From positions 5,857,001 through 5,921,000 of the forward strand of contig NC_070614.1 in the NCBI RefSeq assembly GCF_027172205.1: a stretch of DNA of 64,000 bases. Direction: 5' to 3'. The number at the start of each line of letters is the position of its first letter. The first letter of the stretch is position 1. The notes under the pieces are model-generated. The model saw only the letters and a list, made by a program, of their open reading frames with translations, did not search any database and was not told where the DNA came from. The DNA comes from Podarcis raffonei. Its lineage: Eukaryota > Chordata > Lepidosauria > Squamata > Lacertidae. The translations under genes were made by a program, and so were the position numbers. Below, piece after piece: positions 1 to 9,700 of the stretch.

Positions 1-126
1 GGAGAGAGAAGCCTTTCAATATTTGGTGTGGTTAAGACAGCTGAAAGAGTGTCTGAGTTGACATTCTGTCAGTAGTTTTTGGCCAGTCACAGCCCATTCT
101 CATATGATGTCCCTCTTCCTCCACAG

Positions 127-417
127 GGCCAGGCCTCCAGGGATGAGGCTCCAGCTCCGGCTTCCGGGATGAAGAACCAGACAACATCCCGGCGGTTCCT
201 GGCTGACGTCCTTCGTGGCGCATCCCCACTGCCCTTTCTCCATGTGGGCATGGCTCCTTCCCGGCCCGTTTGGCGGAGAAGCAGCAGCCAAAGTTTCCTC
301 CCATTAAAACAGCTTTTTGGGTTATTTCGGAGAGGGAGGAGACTTTGGCTGCTGCTTCTGTGCTAGGCCAGTCGAACGGCCATATGGAGGAGAAGTGGGG
401 AGCCCTGATAAGATCAG
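127..417 (+). pseudogene. Exon A copy 1 (frameshifted)
   Basis: Follows the acceptor tcctccacag and ends at AG/gtagg. Starts GQASRDEAPAP in phase 0. It is 291 bp, one base shorter than the intact copy at 47556-47847, and the frame is lost around 270 near the PSRP segment. The downstream part still resembles the ISEREETLAAAS region of other A exons in another frame. Confidence 0.5.
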
Positions 418-3309
418 GTAGGAGGAAATGCCCCTTCCCAGGTCCCCCACCCTCTTGCCCCAGACTGGGCTAGCGTGGCTGGGAGCCAGGCACCTGCTGA
501 TGTCTCTGTTTCCTTTGCAGCGAGGGAAAAGTTCAGCCAGGGAACCACCGCATTCTGGGAGGGACTGGAGCCCAGACGGCGGCCTCTCGCCCCTGAGGTA
601 ATGGGACAGGTGGGAGGAGGGGGTCTTAGGAAACACACCAGAAGGGCCTGCAGGATCAGGCCAAGGGCCTGTCTGGTCCAGCCTTCTTTTCTCCCAGGGG
701 CCACCCAGATGCCACTGCGAAAGCAGCAACAGGATTCAAGCCCAAGAAGCAGTGCGTAGCGTCGAGTTCTTCCCTGCTTGAAAGATCCCTATTTTTGTTG
801 CAGGATCTCTTGTCTGCACCGCTGTGGCTGCTGCCCAAGCCTCCCCCAAAATAAACAGGTAAGACGAAGGGAACCTTTGCATGGGGTGGGGAAAACACCC
901 TACAAGTTGAGAGTACATGTTCATGCTCTGGGTGTATTTCTGAAAAAAGGCATACACTGATAAGGCGGGTTTGGAGACTGGGGACCTTCCTATAGGGGTT
1001 GGCTGATTACAGCTCCAATTGTCCTCGACCACTGTCCTTTCCCCCTTCTTTTTTAATTAAAAAAACAGCTTGAGGATTCCCCAAAGACAAATTCCAGAGT
1101 ATGGAATTGGGTGACAGTGCGAAGATGTAGTTTTTGGCCCATCACAGCCCATTCTCATATGATGTCCTGCTTACTCCAAAGGGCCACGCCTCCAGGGATG
1201 AGGCTCCAGCTCCTGAAGGGTGAGAGAACATCCCAGCGGTTCCCAGCTGACGTCCCTCGCACCTCTTCCCCACTGCCCCTTCTCCATGTGGGCATGGCTC
1301 CTTCCCGGCCCTGTTTGGCGCAGAAGCAGCAGCCAAAGTTTCCTCCCATTAAAACAGCCTCTTGAGTCATTTCAGAGACGGAGGAGACTTTGGCTTCTGC
1401 TTCTGTTCTAGGCCGGTCGGGACGGAGCCCAGATGCCCGTACGGAGGAGTTCAGGGTGGGGCAGCTAATAAGATCAGGTAGAAGGAAATGCCCCTTCCCA
1501 GGTCCCCCACCCTCCTGCCCCAGACTGGCTGGGAGCTAGGAGCCTGCTGATGTCTCCGTTTTCTTTGCAGGGGGGAGCCTTTCCCCAACATATACTTTGT
1601 TCTGGTCCAATCCCTGGAGAGATGTGACGACCCTCAGGTACTGGGGCAGAGGGAAGAAAGGGGTCCTTCCATAGTTTTTTGGCCCACCAGAGGCCCATTC
1701 TCATGTGATGTCCTGCTTCCTCCACAGGGCCACACCTCCAGGGATGAGGCTCCAGCGCCTGCTCCCGGGATGAAGAATGAGAGACCATCGTGGCGGTTCC
1801 CGGCCCCTGATCCTCGTCTGCCTCCCCCTCCGTCCGTTCCCCGTGTGGGCATGGCTCCTTCCCGGCCCTACTTGGCGCAGAAGCAGCAGCCAAGGTTTCC
1901 ACCCATCAAAAGCACCTCCAGAGTTATTCCGGAGCCGGGGGAGACTTGGGTTGCTGCCTCTGTGCCAGGCCAGCCTGGACGGATCCCAGACGCCCGTACG
2001 GAGGAGTTCAGGGTGGGGCAGCTTATAAGATCAGGTAGGAGGAAATGCCCCCTTCCCAGGTCCCCCCCCCCTGCCCCAGACTGGGGTTAGCGTGGCTGGG
2101 AGCCAGGCGCCTGCTGATGTCTCCATTTGTTTTTCAGGGAGGAGAAGGTTCAGCCTGGGAGCCGCTGCATCACGGGAGGGACTGGAGCCCAGACAAAGGC
2201 CTCTCACCCCAGAGGTACTGGAACAGGGGGAAGGACAAAGACCTCCGTACAAGGCAAAGTGTGGAAAGGCTCAGAGTTAAGGTAGGTGGAAATGCCAATT
2301 GAGTGCTCTATATTATATTATAGGATTGCTTCCTTCCCATGTCTCCCACCCTCCTGCCCCAGACTGGTGCTAGCATGGCTGGGAGCCAGGTGCCTGCTGA
2401 TCTCTCTGTTTTCTTTGCAGGAAGGGAGCCGTTCCCCAATGTGTACATTGTTCTGGCCAAATCCCTGGAGAGACGTGAGGACCCTCAGGTACTGGGGCAG
2501 AAGGAAGGAAGGGGTCCTTCTGAAATGTTTGGGGAATTGTAGGAACATTGTCCCCTGTGGCTGCTGCCAAAGCCACCCTTATAAAAAGAACAGGTAAGAG
2601 GAAGGAAAGATTTCCATGGGGCTGGGAGAAGACCCTACAAGTTGAGTGTCAACAGAGAATAGGAGAAGAACCTTTCTGCTCTCATGCTCTCGTCCGGAAG
2701 TGGGTTGGCCAAGCTTTCTTTGGGAATAATGTCAGGGCAGGGGCATTGGGCATCCATTCCCCACGTCTGCCAGGAGGATACCAAGTCCTTCTTCCTCCAC
2801 AGGGCCACGCTTCCAGAGAATGGTGAGACTCCGTCTTCCGTGGCGTTCCAGTCTTGCTTTTCTGGATTGCAAAGTCCTTCCAAATCACTTGAGGAATCCT
2901 GCTGAAGCACTTCTCTGAACATTTGAACTTTGATGTGAGTAAGCAGGTCTCAAGGTGACTTCTGGACTAAGGCTTAATGCTGAAAATTCAGATTTATATT
3001 TTCATAGGGCCACGCTTCCAGAGAATGGTCTTCGTCGCCACTTCCCAAGCTGATAGACAAGAGCCAAACTGAGTCTTCCATGACATTTCGGTCTTGCTTT
3101 TCTGGATTGTAAAGTCCTTCCATGTCGCTGGAGGAATCCATGCTACTCAGTGCCTTGCAAGTTTTCTGGGATGTTCCGGTTGCTGTCTGAATGTGCCCTT
3201 CCCTGGAAGCGGAGAGCAGCATGACTGGCACATGTTAAAACTAAACAAAGAAATTAGAGCAACTGGTTGCTTTTGATATGCCAACGATCAAATAATATTT
3301 CATAATAAA
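127..3309 (+). CDS. Tandem gene unit 1: modular repeat-exon protein, 5' end outside window
   Basis: Cluster of eleven exon-like segments: A 127-417, B 521-597, C 804-858, A 1182-1477, D 1571-1637, A 1728-2034, B 2138-2214, D 2421-2488, C' 2543-2593, H 2803-2934 and terminal H 3008-3112, with AATAAA at 3304-3309. Most are bounded by pyrimidine tract plus AG and by GT, and A-to-B/D introns are only about 93-104 bp. A exons run phase 0 to 1 and B/D exons 1 to 0. The predicted protein is rich in Pro, Arg and Ser, with no recognised domain, signal peptide or membrane segment. The first A, second A and first D are frameshifted, so the intact part is mainly 1728-3112. The protein family is unknown to me; that it is coding is inferred from phase, splice sites and conservation between copies. 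Confidence 0.5.
521..597 (+). CDS. Exon B copy 1
   Basis: Acceptor tctgtttcctttgcag, donor GAG/gtaatg. 77 bp, phase 1 to 0, open: after the split codon it reads REKFSQGTTAFWEGLEP and ends RPLAPE. It is paired with the A exon 103 bp upstream, whose 3' end is phase 1. Confidence 0.5.
804..858 (+). CDS. Exon C copy 1 (short Leu/Trp- or Cys-rich exon)
   Basis: Acceptor atttttgttgcag and donor CAG/gtaaga. Two frames are possible. Phase 0 reads DLLSAPLWLLPKPPPK followed by a stop at 852-854, making it an alternative terminal exon. Phase 2 to 0 reads ISCLHRCGCCPSLPQNKQ and stays open into a following A exon. The sequence alone does not decide between them. Confidence 0.4.
1182..1477 (+). pseudogene. 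Exon A copy 2 (deleted and frameshifted)
   Basis: Begins GHASRDEAPAP after a weak acceptor (ctccaaag). Compared with the copy at 44837 about 11 bp are missing near 1214, which breaks the frame; length is 296 bp. The 3' donor AG/gtaga is kept. Confidence 0.5.
1571..1637 (+). pseudogene. Exon D copy 1 (one base short)
   Basis: Good acceptor ttttctttgcag and donor CAG/gtactg. 67 bp against 68 in all intact D exons, so the phase 1 to 0 reading FPNIYFVLV...LERCDDPQ is shifted. The missing base lies in the G run at the start of the exon. Confidence 0.5.
1728..2034 (+). CDS. Exon A copy 3 (intact, 102 codons)
   Basis: One of the best-preserved A exons. Acceptor tgcttcctccacag, donor TCAG/gtagg, 307 bp, phase 0 to 1 and open throughout. 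In order it has GHTSRDEAPAPAPGMK, a Pro-rich stretch (RLPPPPSVP), MAPSRPYLAQKQQPRFPPIK, RVIPEPGETWVAASVPG and a C-terminal EEFRVGQLIRS. Low-complexity, basic and proline-rich with no cysteine; probably disordered. Joined by a 103-bp intron to exon B at 2138. Confidence 0.6.
2138..2214 (+). CDS. Exon B copy 2
   Basis: Acceptor tttgtttttcag, donor GAG/gtactg; 77 bp, phase 1 to 0, open. Reads RRRFSLGAAASREGLEP and ends RQRPLTPE. If the donor is not used, translation runs into a stop within about 20 codons, giving a possible alternative C-terminus. Confidence 0.55.
2421..2488 (+). CDS. Exon D copy 2
   Basis: Acceptor ctgttttctttgcag, donor CAG/gtactg; 68 bp, phase 1 to 0, open. Reads REPFPNVYIVLAKSLERR and ends EDPQ. 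The FPNxYxVLxKSLE core is the most conserved small motif in the family. Confidence 0.55.
2543..2593 (+). CDS. Exon C' (unit 1)
   Basis: 51-bp segment ending CAG/gtaaga, like exon C. The phase-0 frame reads EHCPLWLLPKPPL and then a stop at 2582-2584. The acceptor (gggaattgtag) lacks a clear pyrimidine tract, so inclusion in mRNA is uncertain. Repeated at 19255 and 34744. Confidence 0.35.
2803..2934 (+). CDS. Exon H, first copy (unit 1), internally deleted
   Basis: Acceptor cttcttcctccacag and strong donor GAT/gtgagtaag. Begins GHASREW and then stops, because about 40 bp present in the copies at 19441 and 34927 are missing; the remainder lies in another frame. Its start resembles exon A (GHASRDEAP), which suggests H derives from A. 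Confidence 0.4.
3008..3309 (+). CDS. Terminal exon H, second copy, with 3' UTR (unit 1)
   Basis: Acceptor tatattttcatag. Phase 0 reads GHASREWSSSPLPKLIDKSQ and continues to SCFSGL, with a stop at 3110-3112 (34 residues). About 190 bp of untranslated sequence follow, with AATAAA at 3304-3309. The same layout recurs at 19702 and 35188. This is the best-supported 3' end of the gene model. Confidence 0.5.
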
Positions 3310-3650
3310 TAGTGTTGAAAAGGAAAAAAACAAGCTGTTTTCTTTCCTTCTCTGCCTTTTCTGACTGCTACTGGGAGCTCTGCTTAAGAAGGCTGGAGCC
3401 AGCTGGTTTTCATCAGCACTTTCTTCTTGGAGTCCTTGAAGCTGCAGGTGAAGTCTCTCCCCCTTCTCCCCCTTCAGGCTGCTGTTCAGCAGGTGAAGCT
3501 GATTCCTGCCCCATGACACTATCCCCCTCCCCAAGGTGCGCCTCCACCTGCTGGGTGAGTGCTGCCTTTTGGGGAGCACAAAGGTGGAAGTGATGGACCA
3601 ACTGGGGGAGGGGGAGCATCTTCCCAGGAGGATTTTCCATGAAGTCCTTG
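3310..3650. other. Gene-free stretch downstream of unit 1 terminal exon
   Basis: Pyrimidine-rich single-copy-like sequence shared with units 2 (20000-20350) and 3 (35490-35840). No supported exon. The open frames on either strand are not conserved in length between copies. Confidence 0.5.
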
Positions 3651-4090
3651 AAATTGGCCGTAGACCCCAAATCTATCATCTTCTTCTTTGGCGATCACTC
3701 GTAGCCGAGTAAGATTGTCTTCCATGAACACGGTCTTAACAGTGAGTCCATAATGGACTGTGGAGGCCAATTCTGGATCTACACTTCCTTCCACAGTGGG
3801 GACAAAGATTTCCAGGTGGGAGTTGATCATGGTGAGGGTTTGCCAAACATTCTTCCTCCTAGTTTATTTCTCCCTTTTGTCCTGAGTTCGAGTGTCTTCA
3901 AAGTCCATGACACCGTTGGTAAAGGCTGTTCTCTAATTGGGGCACTCGCACGCCAGTGTTTCCCAATTGTTTAAACTACATTTCTTTTAGATTTGCCTTG
4001 AGAGAGTCTTTAAACTTCTTTCGTTGACCACCACATTACATTTTTAAGTTGCTTGGGAAGACAATAATCTGGTCTATAAGGCTGCTTTCT
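3650..4090 (-). mobile_element. LINE 3' fragment, zinc-finger tail (unit 1)
   Basis: The minus strand encodes the end of a non-LTR reverse-transcriptase protein. Pieces such as MEDNLTRLRVIAKEEDDRFG and TVHYGLTVKTV are readable. The less damaged copies in units 2 and 3 show a CPHCGRMCGSRIGLH motif, a C-terminal zinc-finger-like signature. 5'-truncated. LINE identity is recognised from the family; the clade is not resolved here. Confidence 0.5.
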
Positions 4091-4822
4091 AGGTAATTGG
4101 AGGGGGTGGTGTGAGGCATCTGGGCATTAGGAAAACAAGCCAAGCCTGGCTCCGTGGCCCTCCTAAATTGAGGTTATTCTGTTCCTGGGCAGCTGGCAGA
4201 GCCCCTCTTCACTGGGCATGGGACTGCCACATTCCCCGGCCTCCATGGGAGACTCACAATCCCTCTCTGTGCCTCTGTTCCTTTTTGGCCACCATCAAAG
4301 GACTCTCATACTGATCCTAAGCTGAAGATCTGCCCAGCCCAGCTGACCTCCCCCTCCAGAACCCACCGCTCTCAACTGACTCTCAACTGCCTCCCCACCA
4401 ACATTCAAACTCCCTTTCCAAGCCTCCTCCAATCATCTCTCTCCCCCAGAATTCCACGCTCTCTCTTCCCCCTCCCTCCCTGCTTGACATTCCCTTGGGA
4501 ATCCCAGTAGAATGACCTTAGTTACAATATTATGCGCAATATTGTTATAGATTGAGGGGGGAATCCCACTAAAGCCTGCTCTGTCAGGTCATCCTGTTAG
4601 AAGCACTTGAGATTCCCATTTCTGGTTCCTAGGAAATTGGGGGAAGTGAGCTGTAGGTTCTGCTCCCTGTTCTAAAAAGCAGATGTCATCCCCTAAATGA
4701 TCCTGGGAATTGTAGTTTTCAGGGGTTCTGGGAATTGTAGTTCAGTGTGAGGAAAGCTGCAATGCACAGGATCATTTGGGGGACGTCATGTGCTTTAAAT
4801 TCTCATTGGATGCACTTTAAAT
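4090..4822. other. Unit-1 spacer with duplicated gggaattgtagtt repeat
   Basis: No gene seen. 4110-4500 is shared with all later units. 4660-4820 is an interspersed repeat in which tcctgggaattgtagtt occurs twice in tandem with a variant. The same block is at 21390-21540, 37020-37140 and 50720-50875, and a related one is at 30140-30250. Confidence 0.5.
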
Positions 4823-5335
4823 CATAGGATCAAAGAATTGTGGAGTTGGGAGGGGCCCGAGGGTCATCTAGACCAACCCCCTGCAATGCAGGAATCTCAG
4901 CTAAAGCATCCATGGCAGATGGCCTTCCCACCTCTGCTCAAAAACCTCCAAGGAAGGAGAGTCTACCACTCTCTGGAGGGATTTCTTCCCACTGTCAAAC
5001 AGCTCTTCCTGTCAGAAAGTTCCTCCTGAAGTTGAGTTGGAATCTCCTTTCTTGTAACTTGAAGCCATGGCTTCAGGTCCTGAGGGACTCAGCAGCAGGA
5101 GAAAAAAAGCTTCCTCCCTCCTCCCTGTGATGGCCCTTGAGATATTGAGGGCAAAACATTTCTCTGTCCCCTTTCTCCACCCTAAGCAGAATTGCAAGGG
5201 GTCTGTGCATCTGGCTGGTAAGAAGATGGTTGGAGTTTGGAGCCCCGCCAGGGCTGGCTGTGGGCAGGATCCTGGCATTGTCTGGGGTTGGACTAGATGA
5301 CCCTTGGGATCCCTTCCAACTCTACCATCAAGCAG
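4823..5335 (-). mobile_element. CR1 LINE 3' fragment (unit 1)
   Basis: Typical CR1 3' end in antisense: agaattgtggagttggg, then ccaaccccctgcaatgcagg, then the region that on the minus strand encodes the end of the reverse-transcriptase ORF. A second CR1-tail piece in the opposite orientation (gttggactagatgaccc) closes the block near 5290-5330. Copies in units 2-4. Confidence 0.65.
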
Positions 5336-5694
5336 CCAAAGGAATGGGCAGGGGAGCAAGATGCAGAACAAGGGGAGGCAAAACCACACACCCCAACAGC
5401 ACCCTCTGGCCTGACCCACAGGGGCCTCATCCCAGCACACTTTGACCCCCCCCCCGATTTTATTTCAATTTATTGAGCTCCCTGACAACCCAGCAGCCTG
5501 GCCCCTCTTTGCCAGCTGATGTCACAAAGTGCTGCTTTGCAAGCAAGCCTCATAGTGGCCTGCAAGAGGGATGCCTGTCAGATGATGTTGAGGGGCTTAC
5601 AGAGACAAGTGTGGCCATCAACTATAATGAGAAGGAACTGTGAAGGTAGGAGGAGCTCTGAGGCCCAGAGGAGATGAGTGGCAGAGAAATAAAT

Positions 5695-5747
<53 letters not shown>

Positions 5748-6634
5748 ATTATTACCTGTTACATCTGGCTTGGCTCCCTGGATTGACATCTCCACAGATG
5801 TTGACAGCTTGGCAGGTCCTCAACTGTAGCCCCCCAGGGCCAACCCCTGGGACATGTGGAAGAGGCATGTCTGCATCCAACCTGGGTCAAAAGAAGAGAG
5901 AAGGGAGTAATATGCTCTTTTTTCTCCAGGAGAGCAGGGAAAGGGACCTCACACAGAGCCCTCTCTGACAGTTGTTTTTCTAAGGTCCAAGTCCCTGCAG
6001 CTCTGCAGACTTAGCTCCTTTTCATGCTGCAGGAGCCCCAAATGGATGGTTTGTGCACAGCCTTTGGTTTTAAGGGAAATGCGTCTAGCAGGCTTCAGCC
6101 TGCACAGGGCAGGAGCCTAGTGATATTTATTTTGCATTCTTTCTTTGCACCATCTCTGCGTGTGACCCTTGATAAGAAGGTTCCTGCCCCAAGGGCCTTA
6201 CAATCTTTAATATGACACGGGCAGGTAACCATGAAAGGTTGAGGTCCAGGCTGGATCCAGAGTCCTCCTGCGAAACATAAGCCAGGGTCTCTGAGTTTGG
6301 ACTTTGGGATTCTCGGACATTTCCCATCTGTAACCTCTTCCTCTGTTTTTGCAATATTACAATTAAGGTGATGCTATGAGAATTCCAAAGGGAATGTCAA
6401 GCAGGGAGGGAGGGGGGTAGAGAGAGAGAGGAATTCTGGGGGAGAGTGATGACTGGAGGAGGCTTGGAAAGGGAGAGTGAATGTTGGGGGGAGGCAGTTG
6501 AGAGTGTTGAGAGCGGTGGGTTCTAGAAGGGAGCACCTGGTGGGGGAACTGAAGCCGGGCTGGGCTTTGGATCAGTAGTCCCATCGACATTGCCATGGGC
6601 ATGCGGTGAAGAGGGGATTCTTTCTGTCTCCTAG
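5336..6634. other. Spacer with (TTG)n microsatellite
   Basis: No gene seen. A TTG repeat runs from about 5695 to 5747; in unit 2 the same place (about 22410-22460) is a shorter TTG plus TTATCA array, so the microsatellite has turned over since duplication. The rest is shared, unrecognised spacer. Confidence 0.5.
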
Positions 6635-6720
6635 GTCCTAAGCCCAGCAGGCCACAGCGACTGCTGTGGCACCGGGAGGAAGAAGGGGAGGCTGCCAAAT
6701 CTGGAATCTTGGAAGTCGTG
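6635..6720 (+). CDS. Exon G copy 1
   Basis: Acceptor ttctttctgtctcctag, donor GTG/gtaagt; 86 bp, phase 1 to 0, open. Reads PKPSRPQRLLWHREEEGEAA and ends GILEVV. Homologous to 46799-46878 (PKRLLWGRGKKEAAVAQ). Removed from unit 2's following spacer by a 2.4-kb deletion. Only the open, phase-consistent frame is shown; expression is unproven. Confidence 0.5.
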
Positions 6721-9700
6721 GTAAGTTGATTCCAGGGGAAATCCATTCCCCACCTGTGCCAGAAGGTTGTGGCACCAACCTGAGTGAAACAGGGCTGGGG
6801 TGTGGTGGAGTGCAGGCCCGTCTCTCCCCAGCCCCTCACCCCCTCCTTCCGAGCCAAGGGTCAGGCCATTATGTGCCCAGGCAGGAGCAGTGAGCGTTGG
6901 CAGTCACTTATCCCAGAGGCCACCCAGATGTGTGTGGGAAAGCCGCAATCAGGATTTGAGCAGAAGAGCTCTCTGCCCACCTGGGACTTCCTGCAACGGC
7001 TTTTCTTAAGCACTGTTGCCTCCACCAGGACCATGCAGTCAAGGATGCTCTTTTGGTGCCTCTCATTGTCTGTGACATAAGTTGCCTAATGCTCTTTTTA
7101 AAAAAATAATATTTTATTGAGTTTTCCAATTTAATAATCCAATAAGAACCACATTAAAACATTCCAAATTACTATACAATAAAAAAACCAAATATATTGT
7201 CAGATGATATATCTTTGTGTGACTTCCCATGCTCTGAATTTCACGGAGTGCTAATCATTTAATATCACATTGCATTTCTTAATTAGTCAATAAACCATGC
7301 CGATGTTAATCCTTCACTTAATTTTCATTTATGTTTACAACCACTGGTCTGTTCAAACTTTCGTCTTTATAGTTCTGGTGAAATATTTTCCCCTGATATT
7401 ATCCGCTTCCTGCAATTTCATTTTGAGTTTCTGCCATCAGGAGTCATTATACGCCAGATCCCAGACAGAAAGACACCATTAGCTCAGGGCACCTCTCCAG
7501 AATTCCCCTCCATAGCCTCGTATCATCTCCCAACATCCTGGTACCTCTGCAAAAACAAAGTATCTCTAATCCAGGATTTTTTCCTTCCTTCCACTGAGGG
7601 AACAGCAGCAGAGTTCTTTCAAACCAACTTGTGTATTTCAAGTCATTGCCTTTCGGGAGAGGTTAACCAGGTAAAACTGCAAATACATATATATCAAAAG
7701 AGAATTAAAAAAGGCTCGCCTCCCCCTGGGGCTATACAATTAATCCATCAATTATTTCAACAAGTGGGCCAGTCCTTTGTACTGTTGTTTCTGCTCCTCA
7801 GCGATCTTTAGTTTCATTTTCTGTTCTCAAGAGATATTTTAACTGCGTCGTTGTCCGCCATTAATCCCAGGCAGATATCCAGAACTGTCCTCTTGGACTT
7901 CTTCCAGCCCTTAATGAGATGATACCTCCACGCTAAAATGATAGTGCCATCAGGAATTCCTTTCATCTTTCCCTTAATGATCCCTTGCCAGACTCATAGT
8001 CAAAATTTCACCAGTCCGTTTCGTAATTAAGATACCATCCCCTTACATTTTCAAGCCATTGTATTTTGGTCATGATTAAACTCTTTCCCCAGATCTGTTC
8101 CTTCTCAGTGGCTGATTAAATTAGCGAGTTATTTTGTCTCTGCTGGTTCAGGGCATGCCTGTTAATTAAGTCCAAATTTTTATCTTAAAAAGCAGGGGTT
8201 CTCAGCTTGTGGCGCCGGCTTGGGAGAGTTGCCACAGCCGTGCGGTGTACACCCAGCTACCCCTGCCCCCTCTTCCTTCTGGACGGGCAGCAGGTATCGG
8301 ACGATCTGCAGGTGGAGAGACCCCCCCCAACCCCAGGGGGTTGGGGGGATAATTACTCCCATATTATCCTCTATTACCAGCACGGAAGGGCTTCAGTGTA
8401 ATTGGCACAGGCGATCGCCATGGCAGACAATCAGGAAGTCCTCTTTTAAAGCCATGCAGTCAGAGATGCTCTTCTGCTGCGTCTCATGGTCATCTGATTG
8501 TTCCTGCCAAAAAGCGGCTCTTGTGAGCTCCGCAGTGGGATGGGCTTTAAGTCCCTGGGTTGGGTGTGACAGCTGGATGGGCAGCTGAGGGCGTTTGGTC
8601 TCTGACAGCCCATTCACATGTTCAGGGATTCTTCCCTCGAAGCAGACCTTAGTGTCGAGTTCTCCCCTGCTTCAAAGATACCTTCTTTCTTCCAGGATCT
8701 CCTGTCTTCACTGTTGTGGCTGCTGCCAAATGCAACAGGTAAGAGGAAGGAAAGATTTGCATAGGCTGGGGAGAACCCCCTACAAGTTGAGCGTAAGTGT
8801 TCATGCTGTGGAGGCAGTTCTGAAAAAAGGCTTACACTAATAAGATGAGTTTGGGAACTGGGGGCCTTTCTACAAGGGTTGCTTGTCTACAACTCCCATT
8901 GTCCTTGACCACTATCCTTTCCCCCCTGCTTTTTAAATAAAAAGGAACAGCTTGAGGATTCCCCAGCGATGCCGTCAACAAGCTCCCCGCCGGCTGGAAG
9001 AAGGAAGAGGCATTGGGTGATGGTGCAAAGATGAATTCCAGAGCATTTTGATCTCAACTGAAGGACTGTATTCCAGTTTCTGATTTTTCAGCTGCTGGAG
9101 CATTTGAAAGCTGTGGTGTGATACATTGAGGCTTTACAAATGTGAAGAGCGAACTTTTCCCTGTTCATCCTTTGGACACACCGGATAATTTTGTTGCTAA
9201 ATCAAGATAAGATGAATTTTTCTACTCTGAGAAAAATTCCGGGGCTGCATGCACCACTGAAGCTGCAAATGGAATTCCAAGCAGTGAAGCAGGTCTAGCA
9301 TCTTCCTTTCCTTCCTAGTTCTAACTTGTCCCTGGATATCTGGAAAGGCAACTGTGACTGCATTGGTTTTGAGGATATTCTGAACGACCCGGCACACAGT
9401 GAAGGAATGGGAGATCCTCATCTTTTGGTTGAACACAAACTTGGTTTCTTATAATGCGCACAGCCTCCATCCTTCTGTTCATGGAAATGTTTTTTACCTG
9501 TGTCCCTGTAGGTTCAAGTAAACAATATTAAACGGTAGTCGTACAGCGCTTGTTTTGATACACACAATCTCTCACCTACCTTGATAAAAAAGGCACATTA
9601 AATGCTTAGATATATTACTTTTGTTCTGTGTTTACTGCCAGTACAAATGTCTTGTAATTGGGTATTTTTTCTTTTAAAAAATTGGGAAATACGTCTCTAT

